Shown: positions 1 through 10,102 of the stretch, piece after piece | Layout: each line of letters begins with the position of its first letter | How positions within the stretch are numbered: position 1 is the stretch's first letter | Assembly (NCBI RefSeq): GCF_019021925.1 | Contig: NZ_CP058990.1 | Location: 922,001 to 986,000, forward strand | Source: Cellulophaga sp. HaHaR_3_176 | GTDB lineage: Bacteria; Bacteroidota; Bacteroidia; Flavobacteriales; Flavobacteriaceae | DNA length: 64,000 bases | Direction: 5' to 3' | The notes under the pieces: generated by a model | Databases searched by the model: none | What the model saw: the letters and a program-made list of their open reading frames with translations, nothing else | Told to the model about the DNA's origin: nothing | Translations under genes and position numbers: made by a program

Positions 1-1138
1 TGTAATAAATACCAAAAGGGACAGCAATTAATAGAAGTGCTATTCTCACAATTATCTTAATATATTCTTGTTTGAGTGATAAATCTGTTCTACCTATTAT
101 ATGCAAAAGATTTACGTTTATTCCTGAAATAGTAGATATCAATCTAGAAAGGCAAAAGATTTGCATGATAGGTATACACATAGCCCATTTATCAGTTAAT
201 AAAAAACGAATTAAAGGGTCTGCGATAACGATTAAGCCAAAAAAAATAGGAACAGTAACTAATGCTGTCATCTTTATAATTGTTTTGAAATAAGACCTTA
301 AAAGGTTTAAATCTTTTTGAATAGCACTTAAACTAGGTAGTAAAACATTGTTTAAGCTAGATGTTAAAATATTGAAAGGAAAATCAGCAAATTGTACACC
401 TCTTGAATAGAAACCTAAATCTTTTACTCCAATGTATTTACCAATTAAAATTGAATTTATTTGATTAAATGTTTTATTAAGTAAAGATGATATTAACAAT
501 TTTGAGCCATAAGAAAAGAGTTCTTTAAATGACTGTTTTGAAAAAACTAATAAAGGTTTCCATTTAACAGCAACCCACATACTTACGCAAGTAATTATTG
601 ATCTAGCTAATGTTTGATATACTAGAGACCAAACCCCATAACCATTATAGGCTAAATAAATAGCTAGACTACCAGATAAAACAGTTGCTATGAAATTAAC
701 TTTTGCAAGTAATTTGAAGTTGAGTTCAATTGTTACTAATGTTGTAGATACTGTATATAATGCATTTATGATTAAAGATATAGCTGCAACTCTTAAAAGT
801 GAAACTAGTGTTGGTGTTTCGTAGAATTCTCCAATCCAAGGAGAAATAAAGTAAATTAACACAAAACACAAAACACTAACAAAAATATTGAAAAAATAAA
901 CTGTTGAAATATCAATTTGAGTTCGATCAACCTTATTTATTAAAGCTTTTGTAAATCCACTCTCTATAAAAACTTGAGAAATAGATATAAAAATCATCAA
1001 AATTGCAAATACTCCATATTCTTCAGGTAGAAGGATTCGTGCGAGAATAATTCCTAAAAAAAATTGAATGGCTTGAATTGCAATTCTTTCAATTGCACTC
1101 CAAGCCAATCCATTTAACATTTTGTTACCTAAGCTCAT
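1..1138 (-). CDS. Wzx-type polysaccharide flippase (MOP superfamily), 3' end outside window
   Basis: Reading the minus strand from the ATG at 1138 gives 379 codons without a stop, running off the left edge. The product begins MSLGNKMLNGLAWSAIERIA and is strongly hydrophobic, with the alternating membrane segments of the polysaccharide transporter (COG2244, WzxC-like) family. Typical pieces are EYGVFAILMIFISISQVFIE and the loop with LGFYSRGVQFADFP. Members flip undecaprenyl-linked repeat units across the inner membrane before polymerisation. It begins 17 nt after fcl ends, so it is probably co-transcribed with gmd and fcl. Most family members have about 480 residues, so roughly a fifth is missing. 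The family call is firm; the substrate is inferred from the fucose genes. Confidence 0.85.
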   Translation of the reverse strand, partial: MSLGNKMLNGLAWSAIERIAIQAIQFFLGIILARILLPEEYGVFAILMIFISISQVFIESGFTKALINKVDRTQIDISTVYFFNIFVSVLCFVLIYFISPWIGEFYETPTLVSLLRVAAISLIINALYTVSTTLVTIELNFKLLAKVNFIATVLSGSLAIYLAYNGYGVWSLVYQTLARSIITCVSMWVAVKWKPLLVFSKQSFKELFSYGSKLLISSLLNKTFNQINSILIGKYIGVKDLGFYSRGVQFADFPFNILTSSLNNVLLPSLSAIQKDLNLLRSYFKTIIKMTALVTVPIFFGLIVIADPLIRFLLTDKWAMCIPIMQIFCLSRLISTISGINVNLLHIIGRTDLSLKQEYIKIIVRIALLLIAVPFGIYY

Positions 1139-1155
1139 TTATAAATCGCTTATTA

Positions 1156-2241
1156 CTATACCTGATTATTATACCAGCTATAAATTTTAGAAATTCCATC
1201 TTTTAAATTTACTTGATGTTTCCAACCTAAGTTATTAAGCTTTGATACATCAGTTAATTTTTTCATGGTACCATCAGGTTTTGAACTGTTATATATAAAA
1301 CCACCTTTAAAATTAATTTCTTCTTTAATTAAATTAGCTAATTCAGATATAGCAATATCAGAACCAGTCCCTATATTAATATGTGTATTTCTTATTTCTT
1401 CTGTGTTAGAAAAAGTATCTTTAAAATCTCTGTTTTCCATTATAAAAACACAAGCATCAGCCATATCTTCAGACCAGAGAAATTCTCTCATCGGTTGACC
1501 ACTTCCCCAAATTTCAACAGTTACTTCTTCATCATTTTTAATTATGCCATATTTTTCAAGCACATTTAAAATTTCAATTTGACTGCTACTACCATTAACT
1601 CCTTCAATAGGTAAATATGTCAAATCCTTTTTAATACTATCCCAATTTTCATTTTCTAAAGCTTTTGCCAAATGTATTTTCCTTATCAAAGCAGGTAAAA
1701 CATGAGATTTTTCTAAATCAAAATTATCATTAGGACCATATAAATTAGTTGGCATTACAGATATAAAATTTGTGTTATATTGTAAATTATAACTCTCACA
1801 CATTTTTATACCAGCAATTTTTGATATTGCATAAGGTTCATTAGTATACTCTAGCGTATCTGTTAACAGATATGCTTCTTTCATTGGCTGAGGACTATTT
1901 TTAGGATAAATACATGTACTGCCTAAAAACAATAATTTCTCTACATTATTTAAATAAGACTGATGTATTACATTATTTTGAATCATAAGATTCTCATAAA
2001 TAAAATCAGCTCTATATGTATTATTTGCGACAATACCACCAACTTTTGCAGCAGCTAGAATTACAAAATCAGGTTTTTCTTTTTGAAAAAATAATTTAAC
2101 AGCAGATGCATCGGTTAGGTCTAACTCTTTATGGGTTCTATAAATAATATTAGAGAACCCTTTTGAAGTTAAGTTTTTAACAATCGCACTACCAACTAAG
2201 CCTCTATGTCCTGCAACATAGATTTTTGAATTTTTTTTCAT
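1156..2241 (-). CDS. fcl: GDP-L-fucose synthase
   Basis: It converts GDP-4-keto-6-deoxy-mannose to GDP-L-fucose by epimerisation and NADPH reduction, using the product of the neighbouring gmd. The SDR fold is visible: nucleotide-binding GHRGLVG (residues 11-17), the GSTCIYP motif with Ser108 and Cys110, and the catalytic YAISK (Tyr137, Lys141). At 361 residues it is longer than the usual 310-320 because of an insertion of about 40 residues around 200-240, before VTVEIWGSGQPMREFLW. The insertion is often seen in Bacteroidota versions. It begins 9 nt after the gmd stop, a tight operon. The start follows directly in the gmd-fcl gap. Confidence 0.95.
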   Translation of the reverse strand: MKKNSKIYVAGHRGLVGSAIVKNLTSKGFSNIIYRTHKELDLTDASAVKLFFQKEKPDFVILAAAKVGGIVANNTYRADFIYENLMIQNNVIHQSYLNNVEKLLFLGSTCIYPKNSPQPMKEAYLLTDTLEYTNEPYAISKIAGIKMCESYNLQYNTNFISVMPTNLYGPNDNFDLEKSHVLPALIRKIHLAKALENENWDSIKKDLTYLPIEGVNGSSSQIEILNVLEKYGIIKNDEEVTVEIWGSGQPMREFLWSEDMADACVFIMENRDFKDTFSNTEEIRNTHINIGTGSDIAISELANLIKEEINFKGGFIYNSSKPDGTMKKLTDVSKLNNLGWKHQVNLKDGISKIYSWYNNQV

Positions 2242-2250
2242 ATATAAAAT

Positions 2251-3363
2251 CTATTCGAAATAATTTAAAATTCGATAACCACCATCTTTTAAATACTGGT
2301 CTTTATGCATTAATTTTAAATCACTTTGAACCATATCTTTAACTAAATCTTTCAAGTCATAGTCTAATTTCCATCCTAATTTAGTTTGAGCTTTTGTAGG
2401 GTCTCCAATCAATAACTCAACTTCGGTAGGTCTAAAATATTTAGGATCGATAGATAATACTTCTTTCCCAATCTCTAATTGATAATCAGGGTTGCTGCAG
2501 CTTTTCACAAAAGCTTTTTCATCAACACCAGTTCCTTTAAATTCTAGTTCAATACCTGCTTCAGCAAAACTCATACGAACAAATTCTCTAACTTTAGTAG
2601 TTTTTCCTGTCGCAATTACCCAATCTTCTGCTTTATCAGCTTGTAAGATCATCCACATCATACGAACATAATCTTTTGCATGTCCCCAGTCTCTTTCAGC
2701 ATCTAAATTCCCCAAGTAAAATTTATCTTGAAGACCTAATGCGATTTTAGCTGTAGCTCTAGTTATTTTTCGAGTAACAAAAGTTTCTCCTCGTATTGGA
2801 GATTCGTGATTAAATAAAATACCATTACACGCATACATACCATATGCCTCTCTGTAGTTCACTGTAATCCAATATGCATACATTTTTGCAACAGCATAGG
2901 GGCTTCTTGGGTAAAAAGGAGTAGTTTCTGATTGAGGAACTTCTTGAACTTTACCATATAATTCAGAAGTAGAGGCTTGATAAATTCTAGTTTTTTCAGA
3001 TAAGCCTAATAATCTAACAGCGTCTAATATTCTTAAGGTACCAATACCATCTGCATTTGCAGTATATTCTGGTACTTCAAAAGAAACGTGAACATGACTC
3101 ATAGCGGCCAGGTTGTATATCTCATCTGGTTGAATTTCTTGTATCAATCTTATTAGATTGGTACTATCAGTCATATCACCATAATGTAAAATGAAGTTTC
3201 TGTTTTCAATGTGCGGATCTTGGTATAAATGATCAATTCTATCAGTGTTGAATAGAGAAGATCTACGTTTTAGACCATGAACTTCATATCCTTTTTTTAA
3301 TAAAAATTCACTTAAATATGCGCCATCTTGACCAGTGACTCCTGTTATTAGAGCTTTTTTCAT
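2251..3363 (-). CDS. gmd: GDP-mannose 4,6-dehydratase
   Basis: First step of GDP-L-fucose synthesis: GDP-mannose to GDP-4-keto-6-deoxy-mannose. The 370-residue length is normal for the family. Visible motifs are the NADP-binding GVTGQDGAY (residues 8-16), RRSS (33-36), the active-site TSE (132-134) and YxxxK (Tyr156, Lys160) in SPYAVAK. It is the first gene of the minus-strand gmd-fcl-wzx operon. A possible promoter -7 box (TAAGTTTG, minus strand of 3428-3435) lies about 65 nt upstream of the ATG, but no convincing TTG element accompanies it. Confidence 0.97.
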   Translation of the reverse strand: MKKALITGVTGQDGAYLSEFLLKKGYEVHGLKRRSSLFNTDRIDHLYQDPHIENRNFILHYGDMTDSTNLIRLIQEIQPDEIYNLAAMSHVHVSFEVPEYTANADGIGTLRILDAVRLLGLSEKTRIYQASTSELYGKVQEVPQSETTPFYPRSPYAVAKMYAYWITVNYREAYGMYACNGILFNHESPIRGETFVTRKITRATAKIALGLQDKFYLGNLDAERDWGHAKDYVRMMWMILQADKAEDWVIATGKTTKVREFVRMSFAEAGIELEFKGTGVDEKAFVKSCSNPDYQLEIGKEVLSIDPKYFRPTEVELLIGDPTKAQTKLGWKLDYDLKDLVKDMVQSDLKLMHKDQYLKDGGYRILNYFE

Positions 3364-3559
3364 TTCAGTTTATGTATTATGTTGTATGTTATTTTTTTGC
3401 AAAAGTTCTATTTTATAAAACGAATTCCAAACTTATTCTACTAAAATGTGATTAAACACGATTTAAAGCAATTCTCTTTTTTGAAAGTGCAAATATAAAT
3501 TAAAATACTAGGAGGAGATATAACTCATTAAATAATTAAATAGTATTTAATCTATTATT

Positions 3560-3603
3560 AAAAAGCAAGAGCTTAATTCATTTGAATTAAGCTCTTGCTT
3601 TTT
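3560..3603 (-). terminator. Rho-independent terminator after the 600-residue lipoprotein gene
   Basis: The 21-nt arms 3560-3580 and 3583-3603 are perfect inverse complements (core GCAAGAGCTTAATTCA), with a run of T at the end of the stem. It begins 18 nt beyond the stop of the minus-strand gene ending at 3621. Because the hairpin is flanked by A and T runs it could also work in the plus direction, but no plus-strand gene precedes it. Confidence 0.85.
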
Positions 3604-3620
3604 AAGTTGTTCGAGTGAAA

Positions 3621-5423
3621 TTAATATTCTTCAGGATAGAATGGTTTTCCATCATCTAAAATTTTTCTATTATTAGCAATAACACCCATGGCTTGTGATT
3701 CTCTAAATGGAATAGCTTTTATAGTGTAATATTTTTCTATACGCTCTTGTAAAGTTTCATTAAATCTGCCCAATGTTATATAATTATGAAAACCAGCATC
3801 GATAAGGCTAGATCCTCCAGAGCCATCTATGTAAGTTGTGAATTTCAAGCCGGAATTGCTTGTCCAAATTACTTTGTCAAATGTTGTTACTAAAGCATTA
3901 ATATCATTAAAGCCCCAATACATATCATTTTCATAAGCACCTACAAAATACCCGATGATATCTGAACCATGAGAAGTATCTTGAATTTCATTTTCTGTCC
4001 AATCAGTATACCAAGAAATAGCTCCTGAAACATTTGTGTTGCTATATATTCTTGATTGTATACTTTGATTAGAATATAACTCTATACCTGCGTAAGTAAT
4101 ATTGTCGAAAACTTCTTTATATAGAGGTTTGCCTGTAATCAAATAAAGTTCCATTGATATTCGGGCCCAATGTGAAGCCATATGGGCTTTTATTCTATAC
4201 ACCTCAGTGTGATTCCAAGTATTGTAATACCATTTTTCAAATATATTTGTTTCTACGAAGTTTAATAATTCATCATACTGATATTGGTAATTATCTGTAG
4301 CACGTAAATTTGGAGATTTGTCCATTATACGTAATAAAGTAGCAACATATTTATATAAGAAAGATTCCCATAGTGAAACCCCGTTATTTACACTGTTTTC
4401 TCCGTAGGATGCATCTGCTGGCCAACCTAAATAATTACCACCCATTACTGGAGATGCATCTTGTATAGTATTATCAATTAATTCTAAAATGGTGTCTAAA
4501 TAATCGTTGTCTCCTGTTGCTTGCCAAATTTCCATTAATCCGTGGATACGATAAGATAAAAAATAATATTCTTGAAATAAATTTTTACTTTTTGAATGAC
4601 TATATGCTTCTGGAGCCTCTAAAACCCAAGCGATGTCAAATTGATTTTTGTAGTATAACACTTCAGGGCTTAATACTTGTGCTGCATTTTTATCATCGCT
4701 TATTGTAATTCTTATTTCAGCTGTTTCAGTAGTTATAGTTTCATTAGGTTGTACTACACTTGCCTCATAAAAAAAAGTATCGACCCCTGTTTCTCCATTA
4801 TTAGGTGTGTATGTTAACAGGTTTTCAGCGCTTATTGTAGCGGTTCCTTTTGTTGGTAAACTAATTGATGAAATGTATACATCGGTATTTTCGTCAAATG
4901 TGTCATTTGTTAAAGGACTTAAATAAACTTTAGTTTCGTAAGGTGTGGTGGCTGTATTGTCTGTAATGTCAGTAACAGCATTAATGGTAACATTCATAGT
5001 ATTTATCTGTTCTATGTTGTTACCGATACTATCTTGAGTATTAACAGTATAAGAAAAAGAATCTACCCCATGAAAATCTTTTGTAGGTGAGTAAACTATT
5101 TCATTATTATTATTAATAGCAGTTTTTCCGTAATTGGGTTGTGTAATGCTTTTAAGTGCTATTGTTTTTGCATTAGAGTTTGCTTTAGCGTCTTTTGATA
5201 TGTCTAATGCAATTTCACCATCTTCTGAAATAACGATAGTTCCATTTTGATAATCAACAACAGCTTCTATTGGAGGCTCTTCTTCAGTAATTTCGGTACT
5301 TATTCTTTCGTTTTCGGCTGCAATTACATCAGAGAAAAGAACATCATTGTTAGAGCATGAAATTGCAGTTAAAACTAAGGTCAGTAGGAGACCCGAGTTT
5401 TTTAGGAATTGGGGTTTAATCAT
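3621..5423 (-). CDS. Lipoprotein: tandem Ig-like (cadherin-like) repeats plus putative alpha/alpha-toroid carbohydrate-active domain
   Basis: The N-terminus is a lipoprotein signal with lipobox TAIS-Cys23, so the mature protein is membrane anchored. Residues about 60-245 hold two repeats of the secreted Ig-like type: GxxxxNNNExVYSPTKDFHGVDSFSYTV, then the similar GETGVDTFFYEASV. Residues about 255-600 are helix-rich with many Trp and Tyr (WLEAPEAYSHS-like start, YYFLSYRIHGLMEIWQATGD, AHMASHWARISMELYLITG). That pattern fits the (alpha/alpha)n barrels of polysaccharide lyases, hydrolases and epimerases. No catalytic residues can be assigned by eye. It stands alone inside the capsule locus with its own terminator, so a role in modifying or degrading a polysaccharide is inference. 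Confidence 0.6.
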   Translation of the reverse strand: MIKPQFLKNSGLLLTLVLTAISCSNNDVLFSDVIAAENERISTEITEEEPPIEAVVDYQNGTIVISEDGEIALDISKDAKANSNAKTIALKSITQPNYGKTAINNNNEIVYSPTKDFHGVDSFSYTVNTQDSIGNNIEQINTMNVTINAVTDITDNTATTPYETKVYLSPLTNDTFDENTDVYISSISLPTKGTATISAENLLTYTPNNGETGVDTFFYEASVVQPNETITTETAEIRITISDDKNAAQVLSPEVLYYKNQFDIAWVLEAPEAYSHSKSKNLFQEYYFLSYRIHGLMEIWQATGDNDYLDTILELIDNTIQDASPVMGGNYLGWPADASYGENSVNNGVSLWESFLYKYVATLLRIMDKSPNLRATDNYQYQYDELLNFVETNIFEKWYYNTWNHTEVYRIKAHMASHWARISMELYLITGKPLYKEVFDNITYAGIELYSNQSIQSRIYSNTNVSGAISWYTDWTENEIQDTSHGSDIIGYFVGAYENDMYWGFNDINALVTTFDKVIWTSNSGLKFTTYIDGSGGSSLIDAGFHNYITLGRFNETLQERIEKYYTIKAIPFRESQAMGVIANNRKILDDGKPFYPEEY

Positions 5424-5787
5424 CTTTAGGTTAATGTTTTTAATTATATAGTTGAATGTGTTTTTGGGAACACAATAATATTTAAAAAAATTGATTCAAT
5501 CGATAAAAAGAATATAAAATTCGATGAAATACATCTTTTTGTCTCTAGTTTATACGCGTGAAAATCATTTTTAGTCTTTTGGTTTTGATTTTTTCGTTTA
5601 AATACTTGTTTTTTTAACTTTTGAGTTAAAAAATAAGTGCATTTGGGTTAATTTTTTTAAAGCTATTTATGTATTCTAATAACGTGCTATATGGTAGTTT
5701 GAGTATTTGGAAATCGTTGAAAGGGAAATAATATCGTTATTTGTTTTGGTTGAAAATTTAATCTGAAGTGCGAGAATTTTAAATATT
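5424..5787. other. Non-coding gap, no gene seen
   Basis: 364 bp of extremely AT-rich sequence between the start of the lipoprotein gene and the terminator of the next minus-strand gene. It must contain the promoter for the lipoprotein gene, but I see no good TTG-N18-TAnnTTTG match on the minus strand. No open frame worth calling and no repeat was found. Confidence 0.5.
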
Positions 5788-5824
5788 AAAAAAGGGCTTG
5801 AAATTAAATTTCAAGCCCTTTTTT
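5788..5824 (-). terminator. Rho-independent terminator after the UDP-HexNAc dehydrogenase gene
   Basis: Arms AAAAAAGGGCTTGAAAT (5788-5804) and ATTTCAAGCCCTTTTTT (5808-5824) pair fully around a 3-nt loop. It lies 22 nt beyond the stop of the minus-strand gene ending at 5847. Confidence 0.88.
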
Positions 5825-5846
5825 GTAGTTGATGTATTAAGTTTAA

Positions 5847-7127
5847 TTACAGCCTTGCATCTACATGAGATTTTAAAGTTCCTTTTACATCATATACGAC
5901 ACCATTTTCATTTAAAAGACTTTTGAGATCTAAGTCATTATATTCTTTATGAGATACAGTTAAAACAATAGCGTCAAATTTCTCATTTGGTAGTTGTTTT
6001 GTTGTTTCGAGTTTGTATTCATGTTCCATCTCATCAGGAGAGGCCCATGGATCATATATTGTAGTTTTTACACCATAACCTTTTAATCCAAAGATTACAT
6101 CTACAGCTTTTGTATTTCGTACATCAGGACAATTTTCTTTAAAAGTGACTCCTAAAATTAAAACATTTGAATTTTTAATTTTAATATCATTTTTAAGCAT
6201 AAGCTTAATAACTTCTGAAGAGACATAACCTCCCATGCTGTCATTCATTCTTCTTCCAGCTAATATTAACCCAGGATGATAACCATATTCTTGAGCTTTT
6301 TGAGCTAGATAATAAGGGTCCACACCAATACAGTGTCCACCGACTAGGCCTGGTTTGAAAGGAAGAAAGTTCCATTTTGTACTAGCGGCATCTAAAACTG
6401 ACTGTGTATCAATATCCATTAAGTTAAAGATTTTAGCTAATTCGTTTACAAATGCGATATTAATATCTCTCTGTGAATTTTCAATAACTTTAGCAGCTTC
6501 TGCTACTTTTATAGTAGGGGCAAGATGTGTTCCTGCAGTAATTACAGATTTATATAAGTTGTCTACTAATTGTCCGATTTCCGGAGTAGAACCAGAAGTT
6601 ATTTTTAAAATTTTATCTATAGTATGCTCTTTGTCTCCTGGATTAATTCGCTCAGGAGAATAACCTGCATAAAAATCAGTGTTGAATAGTAATCCACTGT
6701 TTTTTTCTAAAACAGGAATACATTCATCTTCTGTTACTCCAGGATATACAGTTGATTCGTAAATAACAATGTCGTCTTTTTTTAGAACCTTAGCAACAGT
6801 TTCGCTGGCTTTAATAAGTGGCGTTAAATCTGGTCTATGGTTTTTATCAACAGGAGTAGGGACAGTTACTATATAATAATTGCAATCTTCAAGCTCTTCA
6901 TTTTTAGTAGAAAAATAAAGTCCATTTGCATCTGAATTTTCATTTTTTAAAACAGATTTTAATAATTCAGCGTCAAGTTCTAAAGTGCTATCTATTCCGT
7001 TATTTAATTCACCAATTCTTTTAGTATTTATGTCAAAACCAACAACAGCGTATTTAGTAGCAAACAATCTTGCTAATGGTAAGCCAACATAGCCTAGACC
7101 AATAATACCAATTTTTATTTTTCCCAT
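5847..7127 (-). CDS. Nucleotide-sugar dehydrogenase, TviB/WbpA-like (UDP-N-acetylhexosamine 6-dehydrogenase)
   Basis: It oxidises the C6 hydroxyl of a UDP-N-acetylhexosamine to a uronate with two NAD, supplying an acidic capsule sugar. The N-terminal Rossmann motif is GIIGLGYVGLPLA (7-19). The catalytic Cys266 lies in GGHCIGVDPYYL, and TPTPVD-type and ESTVYPG motifs mark the UDP-glucose/GDP-mannose dehydrogenase family. Length (426) and the start MGKIKIGIIGLGYVGLPLAR match the TviB/VipA group better than UDP-glucose dehydrogenase. It has its own terminator. Which epimer it uses (GlcNAc or GalNAc) cannot be read from the sequence. Confidence 0.9.
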   Translation of the reverse strand: MGKIKIGIIGLGYVGLPLARLFATKYAVVGFDINTKRIGELNNGIDSTLELDAELLKSVLKNENSDANGLYFSTKNEELEDCNYYIVTVPTPVDKNHRPDLTPLIKASETVAKVLKKDDIVIYESTVYPGVTEDECIPVLEKNSGLLFNTDFYAGYSPERINPGDKEHTIDKILKITSGSTPEIGQLVDNLYKSVITAGTHLAPTIKVAEAAKVIENSQRDINIAFVNELAKIFNLMDIDTQSVLDAASTKWNFLPFKPGLVGGHCIGVDPYYLAQKAQEYGYHPGLILAGRRMNDSMGGYVSSEVIKLMLKNDIKIKNSNVLILGVTFKENCPDVRNTKAVDVIFGLKGYGVKTTIYDPWASPDEMEHEYKLETTKQLPNEKFDAIVLTVSHKEYNDLDLKSLLNENGVVYDVKGTLKSHVDARL

Positions 7128-7213
7128 ATTTGTTTTCTATCTAGAACTTACGTTTTATTATTTTTTTTGATATTGTTTCTTTGCAAGAAAACTGTGGTAT
7201 TTAATTATAAATA

Positions 7214-7271
7214 AAAACAGCTATAATTGCTTTAATATAGTTACGTATATAAAAGCAATTATAGCTGTTTT
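7214..7271 (-). terminator. Hairpin between the two dehydrogenase genes, probable terminator
   Basis: 20-nt arms (7214-7233, core AACAGCTATAATTGC; 7252-7271) are perfect inverse complements around an 18-nt loop. It lies about 60 nt beyond the stop of the minus-strand UDP-glucose dehydrogenase gene. The T tract is only four bases, and the loop is large, so termination is probable, not certain. Confidence 0.6.
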
Positions 7272-7331
7272 AAAAACAAAAATTATAATAATTTTAAGAA
7301 AATAAGCTTCTTGAAATTATGGTATGTAGTT

Positions 7332-8729
7332 TTAAGATTGTCCTATTCTGTAGTATTTAAATCCTATTTTTTCTAATTTTTCTTTGTCTAATAAACGTCT
7401 ACCGTCAAAAACAAAAGCAGGTTTAAGCATTTTGTCATAAATTGCTTGCCAGTCGTATGTTTTAAACTCGTCCCATTCAGTAAGTATAGCAATTGCATGT
7501 GCATTTTCTATACCATCCATCGGATCTTTTACAACAGTTAAAAGATTTTTGTTTTCTTCAGGAGTTCGAGTGTTTAAGTAATCAAGATCTCTATAAACAA
7601 TTTTATCAGTTACTTGAGGATCGTAAACTGTAATTTCTGCTTTTTCTTCTAAAAGAGCGTCTGCAACATAGATAGCTGCCGATTCGCGAGTATCATTAGT
7701 GTCTTTTTTAAATGCCCAACCTAAGAATGTGATTTTTTTACCAGATACTGTATTGTATAATGTAGTTACAATGTTATCTGCAAATCTTTTCTTTTGGTAA
7801 TCATTCATTATAATTACTTGTTCCCAGTAATCAGCAACTTCTGGTAAGCCGATACTTTTTGAGATATATACTAAGTTAAGAATATCTTTTTGAAAACAAG
7901 AACCTCCGAAACCAACTGATGAACTTAAGAATTTAGACCCAATTCGAGAGTCGAAACCAATAGCTCTTGAAACTTCTTCAACATTTGCATCAGTTTTTTC
8001 ACATAAAGCAGATATAGAATTTATAGAAGATACACGTTGTGCTAAAAATGCATTAGCAACTAGCTTAGATAACTCAGAAGACCAAACATTTGTTTGTAAT
8101 ATTCTTTCTTTAGGTAGCCAGTTTTCGTAAATACCACTTAAAAGGTCTTTAGCTTTTTTACCAGAAGTAGTTTCATCACCGCCAATTAAAACTCTGTCGG
8201 CATTTAGTAAATCTTCAACAGCAGTACCTTCTGCTAAAAACTCAGGATTAGATAGTATTTCAAAATTAACACCGTTACCTGTATTCTCTAATATATTTTT
8301 TAAAGCTTCGGCAGTTCTAACAGGTAAAGTTGATTTCTCAACAACTATTTTATCATTTTTAGCAACTTTAGCGATGTTTCTAGCACAAAGTTCAATAAAT
8401 TTTAAATCTGCAGCTTGGCCTTTTCCTTTTCCATAAGTTTTTGTAGGTGTGTTTACAGAGATGAAAATAATTTCAGCGTCATTAATAGCTTTATCTACTT
8501 CTGTAGAAAAAAATAAGTTTTTATCTCTAGTAGCGCCTACAATTTCTTTTAATCCTGGCTCATAGATAGGTAAATTATCTAAGTCAGTATCATTCCATTG
8601 TGCTATTCTTTCTTTGTTGATGTCAACTACAGTAACTTTAATGTGAGGACACATTTTTGCAATAACAGACATTGTAGGTCCGCCAACATAGCCTGCGCCA
8701 ATGCAACAGATATTTGTGATTTTATTCAT
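7332..8729 (-). CDS. ugd: UDP-glucose 6-dehydrogenase
   Basis: It makes UDP-glucuronate from UDP-glucose with NAD. The protein has the Rossmann motif [11 protein letters not shown] (9-19), [18 protein letters not shown], and the catalytic Cys278 in [10 protein letters not shown]. The last is the form shared by the eukaryotic-like UGDH subgroup common in Bacteroidota. At 465 residues it has the full length of that subgroup. The gene is monocistronic between a terminator and a 248-bp divergent gap shared with the plus-strand capsule operon. Together with the TviB-like enzyme it suggests at least two uronic acids in the polymer. Confidence 0.94.
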   Translation of the reverse strand: MNKITNICCIGAGYVGGPTMSVIAKMCPHIKVTVVDINKERIAQWNDTDLDNLPIYEPGLKEIVGATRDKNLFFSTEVDKAINDAEIIFISVNTPTKTYGKGKGQAADLKFIELCARNIAKVAKNDKIVVEKSTLPVRTAEALKNILENTGNGVNFEILSNPEFLAEGTAVEDLLNADRVLIGGDETTSGKKAKDLLSGIYENWLPKERILQTNVWSSELSKLVANAFLAQRVSSINSISALCEKTDANVEEVSRAIGFDSRIGSKFLSSSVGFGGSCFQKDILNLVYISKSIGLPEVADYWEQVIIMNDYQKKRFADNIVTTLYNTVSGKKITFLGWAFKKDTNDTRESAAIYVADALLEEKAEITVYDPQVTDKIVYRDLDYLNTRTPEENKNLLTVVKDPMDGIENAHAIAILTEWDEFKTYDWQAIYDKMLKPAFVFDGRRLLDKEKLEKIGFKYYRIGQS

Positions 8730-8917
8730 GGTAATGCTTTAATTAACTTAAGTTGCAAATATTGCAAAATAATTTTAATCTTTAGATACAATACTAGTTT
8801 AAACGTCGTTTTTTTAGGATAAATAGTTTTGAAGCATATTTTTTGTTTAAATGTTTTTCTACATTTTGTTTTTAATCGATATTTTTAAAGGTTAAACGAA
8901 ATATAATATAAGAATTG

Positions 8918-8946
8918 TTGGAAATGGAAAACATTGATTATTTTTG
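8918..8946 (+). promoter_or_regulatory. Promoter of the plus-strand capsule operon
   Basis: TTG at 8918-8920, an 18-nt spacer, and TATTTTTG (8939-8946) match the Bacteroidota sigma consensus TTG-N17-23-TAnnTTTG. Transcription would begin near 8953, giving a leader of about 25 nt before the GTG start at 8978. Motif match only. Confidence 0.55.
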
Positions 8947-8977
8947 ATTTTTAATACAACACTAATTATATTTATTT

Positions 8978-10102
8978 GTGAGTAACGAATCTAAAATTTG
9001 GCTTTCTTCTCCGCATATGGGGAATACTGAAGAGAAATATGTTAAACAAGCTTTTGACACCAACTGGGTGGCACCTTTAGGACCTAATGTAGATAGTTTT
9101 GAAGTGGCTATAAAAGATTATGTTGGTAGTGGAGTACATGCGGCAGCATTAAGTTCAGGTACGGCTGCTATTCATTTAGCTCTTGAGATTTTAGGAGTTT
9201 CGGCAGGAGATGAAGTACTATGTCAGAGTTTTACATTTTCAGCATCAGCTAACCCTATTATGTATTTAGGGGCAACACCAATATTTGTTGATAGTGAGAG
9301 TGAAACTTGGAATATTTCTCCTGAATTATTAGAGAAAGCAATCAAAGAAAGAATAAAATTAGGTAAAAAACCTAAGGCAATTGTGGCTGTACATTTATAT
9401 GGTATGCCTTATAATGTAAAAGAGATTGCAAGAATATCGAACGAGTATGATATACCTGTAGTTGAAGATAGTGCTGAAGCTTTAGGGAGTTCTGTTGATG
9501 GGGTTAAGTGTAGTAGTTTTGGAGCTATTGGTATTTTGTCTTTTAATGGTAATAAAATCATTACAACTTCAGGCGGGGGAGCTTTAGTATCTAAAAAGAA
9601 AGAATATAAAGATCAATCAGTATTTTTAGCAACACAAGCTAGAGATAATGCACCACATTATCAACACTCACATGTAGGTTATAATTACAGGATGAGTAAT
9701 ATTTTAGCTGGTATAGGTAGAGGTCAGATGGAAGTTCTGGATGATAGGGTAAATGCTAGAAGAGCTAATTTTGAATTATATGATGATAATTTAAAAGGGA
9801 TTGATGGTATTGAACTTTTATACGAACCAGAAGGATACTTCTCTAACCGTTGGTTGTCATGTATTTTAACGCCTTCATTTGAGGTAAGAGAAAAAATAAG
9901 AGAATTTTTACTAGAACATAACATCGAATCTAGACCGTTATGGAAACCAATGCATATGCAGCCAATTTTTGAAGGATATCCATCATATACAAATGGTACT
10001 TCAGAAGATTTTTTTGAAAGAGGTTTGTGTCTGCCAAGTGGTTCAAATTTAGACTCTAAGGATGTGCTTAGAGTTATTGAATTAATTAAAACAGTATTAT
10101 GA
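8978..10102 (+). CDS. DegT/DnrJ/EryC1/StrS-family sugar aminotransferase
   Basis: PLP-dependent transfer of an amino group to a keto-sugar nucleotide. The PLP lysine is Lys193 in SFNGNKIITTSGGG, and VVEDSAEALG (161-170) carries the aspartate that contacts the cofactor nitrogen. SSGTAAIHLAL (59-69) is the phosphate-binding region. Translation begins at GTG (8978); no ATG lies in a suitable place before the conserved N-terminus. It overlaps the following WbpM/CapD-like gene by 4 bp (ATGA). This pairing is typical for making UDP-4-amino-4,6-dideoxy-GlcNAc (bacillosamine or related sugars), as in PglF/PglE. That product is inferred from context. Confidence 0.9.
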   Translation: MSNESKIWLSSPHMGNTEEKYVKQAFDTNWVAPLGPNVDSFEVAIKDYVGSGVHAAALSSGTAAIHLALEILGVSAGDEVLCQSFTFSASANPIMYLGATPIFVDSESETWNISPELLEKAIKERIKLGKKPKAIVAVHLYGMPYNVKEIARISNEYDIPVVEDSAEALGSSVDGVKCSSFGAIGILSFNGNKIITTSGGGALVSKKKEYKDQSVFLATQARDNAPHYQHSHVGYNYRMSNILAGIGRGQMEVLDDRVNARRANFELYDDNLKGIDGIELLYEPEGYFSNRWLSCILTPSFEVREKIREFLLEHNIESRPLWKPMHMQPIFEGYPSYTNGTSEDFFERGLCLPSGSNLDSKDVLRVIELIKTVL

